From: Candidatus Eiseniibacteriota bacterium
Lineage (GTDB): Bacteria; Orphanbacterota; Orphanbacteria; Orphanbacterales; Orphanbacteraceae
Reading direction: 5' to 3'
Length of the DNA: 64,000 nucleotides
Assembly (NCBI GenBank): GCA_024276995.1
Contig: JAJRWB010000001.1
Span: 186,001 to 250,000, forward strand
The notes beneath the pieces were generated by a model that saw only the letters and a program-made list of their open reading frames with translations, had not been told where the DNA came from and made no database searches. Positions 61,555 to 64,000 of the stretch are shown here, in pieces. The first letter of the stretch is position 1; each line of letters begins with the position of its first letter. The position numbers were made by a program, and so were the translations under genes.

Positions 61555-62343
61555 CTACGCTCCGCGCGGGGCGAGCAGGCCGATCAGGTTGTGCAGCTCG
61601 CCGGGCAGTGTGAAAATGAATCCCTTCATGAGGATCACCATGAGGGGGATCGTCGCCACGAGGACGAGGGCGCCCACGAGGATCCTGAGGGCGAGGCCCA
61701 CGGTGAAGACGTTGAACTGGGGCGCTCCCTTCGAAAGGATGCCGACGGCGGCCTCGACGACGAAGACGCTGGCGATCACCGGGATGGCGATCTGGATGCC
61801 GAGAAGGATGACATGCAGGAAGAGACGGACGACGCCGTCGGTGACGGCGGTGGGAAGCTGCGCCGCGCCGAGGGGAATCACCTTGAAGCTGGAACTGAGC
61901 GCCAGGAGGAGCATCCGGTGACCGCCGAGGGTGAAGAATAGGATGAGAACGATCAACCCCTGGAGCTGGTCGATGAGCGTGCCTTGTTCACTCGTTACCG
62001 GGTCCATGATGGTGGCGAGGCCGAAGCCCATGTGCACGCCGACGATCTTCCCCGCGTAGTTCCCCGACAGGAGCGCGAGCATCACGACGAAGCCGAGGAG
62101 AAGCCCGACGACGAGTTCGCGAAGGACGAGCGGGAAGTAACCGACGCCGGCGACGCCGGCGAGGGCGCTTCCGTCGACCACGGGAAGGAGGAGAAGAGAG
62201 AGGAACATGCTGATCCAGAAGCGGAACGCCACCGGCACCATCCTCGCGCTGAACGCCGGTGCGAGGGTGAGGAAGCCGCCGATTCTCACGAGGGTGAGGG
62301 CGAAGGCGGGCATGCGCGCCACCATGATGTCGACGAAATCCAT
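61555..62343 (-). CDS. fliR: Flagellar export gate protein FliR
   Basis: 262 residues from the ATG at 62343, with six hydrophobic helices. RMPAFALTLVRIGGFLTLAP at the start, GVGYFPLVLRELVVGLLLGF near 80, VHMGFGLATIMDPVTSEQGT near 114, and QFNVFTVGLALRILVGALVL near 210 are characteristic. Part of the FliPQR export pore. The open frame extends 12 codons upstream into fliQ, but the internal ATG (GGAAGGGGCC upstream) starts at the conserved helix. Confidence 0.95.
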   Translation of the reverse strand: MDFVDIMVARMPAFALTLVRIGGFLTLAPAFSARMVPVAFRFWISMFLSLLLLPVVDGSALAGVAGVGYFPLVLRELVVGLLLGFVVMLALLSGNYAGKIVGVHMGFGLATIMDPVTSEQGTLIDQLQGLIVLILFFTLGGHRMLLLALSSSFKVIPLGAAQLPTAVTDGVVRLFLHVILLGIQIAIPVIASVFVVEAAVGILSKGAPQFNVFTVGLALRILVGALVLVATIPLMVILMKGFIFTLPGELHNLIGLLAPRGA

Positions 62344-62353
62344 GGCCCCTTCC

Positions 62354-62623
62354 CTATTGTATGAACGCGTGGAAATCACCGAATAGGAAGGTGGTGAAGG
62401 ACACCAGCTTCTGGATCATCCACGGCAGGAAAACGATGAACGCCAGCGACACGCCGATGATTTTCGGGATGAAGCTGAGCGTCGCCTCCTGGACCTGGGT
62501 CACCGCCTGGAGAATGCTCACGGCGAGGCCCGCTATGAGACCGCACAGAAGGAGCGGTCCGGCCACCTCGATCATGAGGAGCACCGCTTCCCTCCCCAGG
62601 TTGATCAATACTTCTTCCGTCAC
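62354..62623 (-). CDS. fliQ: Flagellar export gate protein FliQ
   Basis: 89 residues, two transmembrane helices, family-typical size. VLINLGREAVLLMIEVAGPL and AVSILQAVTQVQEATLSFIP with KIIGVSLAFIVFLPWMIQKL are diagnostic. GTG start at 62623 with AAAGGAAAG upstream; the much longer open frame upstream is antisense-type sequence within fliP and is not used. Confidence 0.96.
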   Translation of the reverse strand: MTEEVLINLGREAVLLMIEVAGPLLLCGLIAGLAVSILQAVTQVQEATLSFIPKIIGVSLAFIVFLPWMIQKLVSFTTFLFGDFHAFIQ

Positions 62624-62640
62624 GGTTCTTTCCTTTCCGC

Positions 62641-63426
62641 CTACCCGAAGCTGGTGACGAGCGACTGGATGATTAGGTACCAGCCGTCCACCAGGACGAA
62701 GAGAAGGATCTTGAAGGGCATCGAGATCATCACCGGGGGGAGCATCATCATTCCCATCGACATGAGGACGCTCGCCACGACCATGTCGATCACCAGGAAC
62801 GGGATGAACAGGAGAAAACCGATCTGGAACGCCGTGGTCAGTTCGCTGATCACGAACGCCGGGATCACGAGATACGTCGGTATGTCGTCCCGCGTGGTGA
62901 CATCGGCCTGGTTCGCGATCTTGAGAAACAAGGCGAGATCCTTCTCCCGGGTATGATCGAACATGAATCCCCGTACCGGCCCGATCGCCCGGTTCCACGC
63001 CTCTCCCTCGTCGATCTCCTCCGCCATGAGGGGATTGAGGGCGTCGCTCTGGACCTGCTTCCACACGGGGGCCATGATAAACACCGTCAGGAAGATGGCC
63101 AGGCCGATGAGGATCTGGTTCGGCGGGAGCTGCTGCTGTCCGAGGGCGTGCTTGAGGAAGGAGAAGACGATCACGATCCGCGTGAACGACGTGACGAGCA
63201 CGGCGAATGCGGGCGCCAGGGAGAGAACGGTCATCAGGGCGACGATCTTCAGCGTCATCGGAAGACCGCTCTCGTCGCCGCCGTCCCCGACCTGGAGGCT
63301 GATCTGCGGGATGGCATGGGCGGCGGGGGCGACGGCGAAAACGAGGGCGAACGCCGCCAGGAGGAGCGCGACGCGTCGCCGGCGATCCGAACGGTCTTGT
63401 GCGGGTGCGGGATTCCGTTTCATCAT
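62641..63426 (-). CDS. fliP: Flagellar export gate protein FliP
   Basis: 261 residues: signal sequence (about 18-38, ending AAHA), then the FliP core TLKIVALMTVLSLAPAFAVL, TSFTRIVIVFSFLKHALGQQ and LPPNQILIGLAIFLTVFIMA. A periplasmic loop is followed by TAFQIGFLLFIPFLVIDMVV and SMGMMMLPPVMISMPFKILL. Forms the pore core with FliQ and FliR. Two adjacent ATGs (63426, 63423), four bases after the fliO stop. Confidence 0.97.
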   Translation of the reverse strand: MMKRNPAPAQDRSDRRRRVALLLAAFALVFAVAPAAHAIPQISLQVGDGGDESGLPMTLKIVALMTVLSLAPAFAVLVTSFTRIVIVFSFLKHALGQQQLPPNQILIGLAIFLTVFIMAPVWKQVQSDALNPLMAEEIDEGEAWNRAIGPVRGFMFDHTREKDLALFLKIANQADVTTRDDIPTYLVIPAFVISELTTAFQIGFLLFIPFLVIDMVVASVLMSMGMMMLPPVMISMPFKILLFVLVDGWYLIIQSLVTSFG

Positions 63427-63430
63427 CCCG

Positions 63431-63937
63431 TCATACCCCCGCCCGGGAAAGGCGCGTCGTCACGTTGCGAAGCACCGCCGGGAAAGAGAGATCGGCGCGC
63501 CGCCGATCGGCGCCGGCGGGGTAGAGTTCCTCTCCCTCGTCGGGGGAGAGCTCGGTGACCGGCGTGATCATCGTCTCGGTGACGCCCACCACGACGACCC
63601 GCCCGCCGAGGCGCACCGAGTAGAGCGCCCTTTTGGGCGCGAGGAAGCAGCGATCGAGCACTTCGATCCGCGACGTACCTGCGAATCCGGCGCGCCCGGC
63701 GACCCACCGCGCTACGAAGATTCCACCTACGATCAACACCACGATAGCGCCGAGGGTGATGCCGATGCGCACGGCGAGGGCCGCCGTGTCGAGCGACGCT
63801 TCACCGGCAAGACCGTTCGCCGGAAGGGCCACCGGCGCCGATCCGTTCTTCCCTCCGAGGGGCGTGCCCGCTGTGAGGAGAATCACCGCCGTGAGAAGAA
63901 GGGGCGCGAGAAAAAGAAGGGTCCGTTTCGCGTTCAC
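63431..63937 (-). CDS. fliO: Flagellar biosynthesis protein FliO
   Basis: 168 residues. An N-terminal signal-like helix (about 5-24), a second transmembrane helix (about 57-78), then the FliO cytoplasmic domain (RIEVLDRCFLAPKRALYSVR, LGGRVVVVGVTETMITPVTE). It assists FliP pore assembly. The GTG start at 63937 lies one base after the fliN stop codon; an overlapping ATG at 63939 is out of frame. Confidence 0.92.
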   Translation of the reverse strand: MNAKRTLLFLAPLLLTAVILLTAGTPLGGKNGSAPVALPANGLAGEASLDTAALAVRIGITLGAIVVLIVGGIFVARWVAGRAGFAGTSRIEVLDRCFLAPKRALYSVRLGGRVVVVGVTETMITPVTELSPDEGEELYPAGADRRRADLSFPAVLRNVTTRLSRAGV

Positions 63938-63938
63938 A

Positions 63939-64000
63939 TCACTTCTCCCGGACTTTCGCCGCCGACGACGGGGTGCACAGCTCCGTCACCTGGACGCCGA
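63939..64000 (-). CDS. Flagellar motor switch protein FliN family (last 20 codons only)
   Basis: The final 19 residues and TGA of a gene running off the right edge: GVQVTELCTPSSAAKVREK. GV-x-VTE is the closing strand of the FliN/FliY surface-presentation fold (usually FGV-x-(V/I)TE(I/L)), and fliN is the normal neighbour of fliO. Only the tail is visible, so FliN versus FliY cannot be decided. Confidence 0.7.
   Translation of the reverse strand, partial: GVQVTELCTPSSAAKVREK

Noticed and set aside
1-64000. Insertion sequences, prophage, CRISPR arrays, toxin-antitoxin or defence islands
   Set aside because: No transposase, integrase, repeat-spacer pattern or defence-gene motif was found; gene content is core metabolism, proteostasis, envelope and motility.

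Overview
The window is GC-rich, densely coded bacterial chromosome from a flagellated, two-membrane (Gram-negative type) organism. It has P- and L-ring genes (flgI, flgH), an Omp85 barrel protein, several lipoproteins and GT9-type glycosyltransferases. The mix points to an uncultured lineage of the FCB/Eisenbacteria-Krumholzibacteriota-Gemmatimonadota kind: PEGA/DUF5683 and FN3 lipoproteins, RskA-like repeat lipoproteins, FliW/CsrA control, and sigma-54 plus sigma-28 flagellar promoters. That placement is inference. No insertion sequence, prophage, CRISPR array, rRNA or replication origin was seen.

Layout. 1-7177 (minus): end of a pilus/type II secretion cluster (gspF part, gspE), then the tetrapyrrole operon hemX-hemA-hemC-hemD-hemB in Bacillus-like order with translational overlaps. 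7203-20086: envelope genes. These are an Omp85 protein, two small secreted/membrane proteins, an interrupted RskA-like lipoprotein, a dipeptide-type ABC importer (dppA-dppB-dppC, no ATPases), a polysaccharide deacetylase, a PEGA/DUF5683 membrane protein and an FN3 lipoprotein. 20126-30196 (plus): a polyprenyl-phosphate sugar transferase, tRNA-Leu, the proteostasis cluster tig-clpP-clpX-lon, then engB, a class V aminotransferase, purA and tRNA-Lys.

30243-64000 (minus) is a near-continuous flagellar region read from right to left. Export apparatus (fliN end, fliO, P, Q, R, flhB, flhA), fliA and a FliK-like gene come first. A strong hairpin and a consensus sigma-54 promoter follow, then rod/ring/junction genes (flgF, G, A, H, I, J, N, K, L), the fliW-csrA switch, four sugar/methyl-transferase genes, flagellin behind a sigma-28-like promoter, fliS, fliD, an FlgM-like gene, flbD, a MotA-MotB-MotB* stator group and an HDOD-histidine kinase-HDOD module.

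How it fits together: sigma-54 should drive the hook-basal-body operon. FliA (sigma-28), with a possible FlgM, should drive flagellin. FliW/CsrA can gate flagellin translation through its GGA-rich leader. The transferases between csrA and flagellin are placed to glycosylate the filament.

Main oddities. Three otherwise intact genes (RskA-like lipoprotein, GT9 transferase, flgK) each carry one in-frame stop codon with coding continuing in the same frame. ClpP has Asn where the catalytic Asp is expected. The second MotB paralogue has Ala at the ion-binding Asp. FlhB has NPTE instead of NPTH. FlgJ carries a lytic transglycosylase domain. FlgH has no lipidation cysteine.
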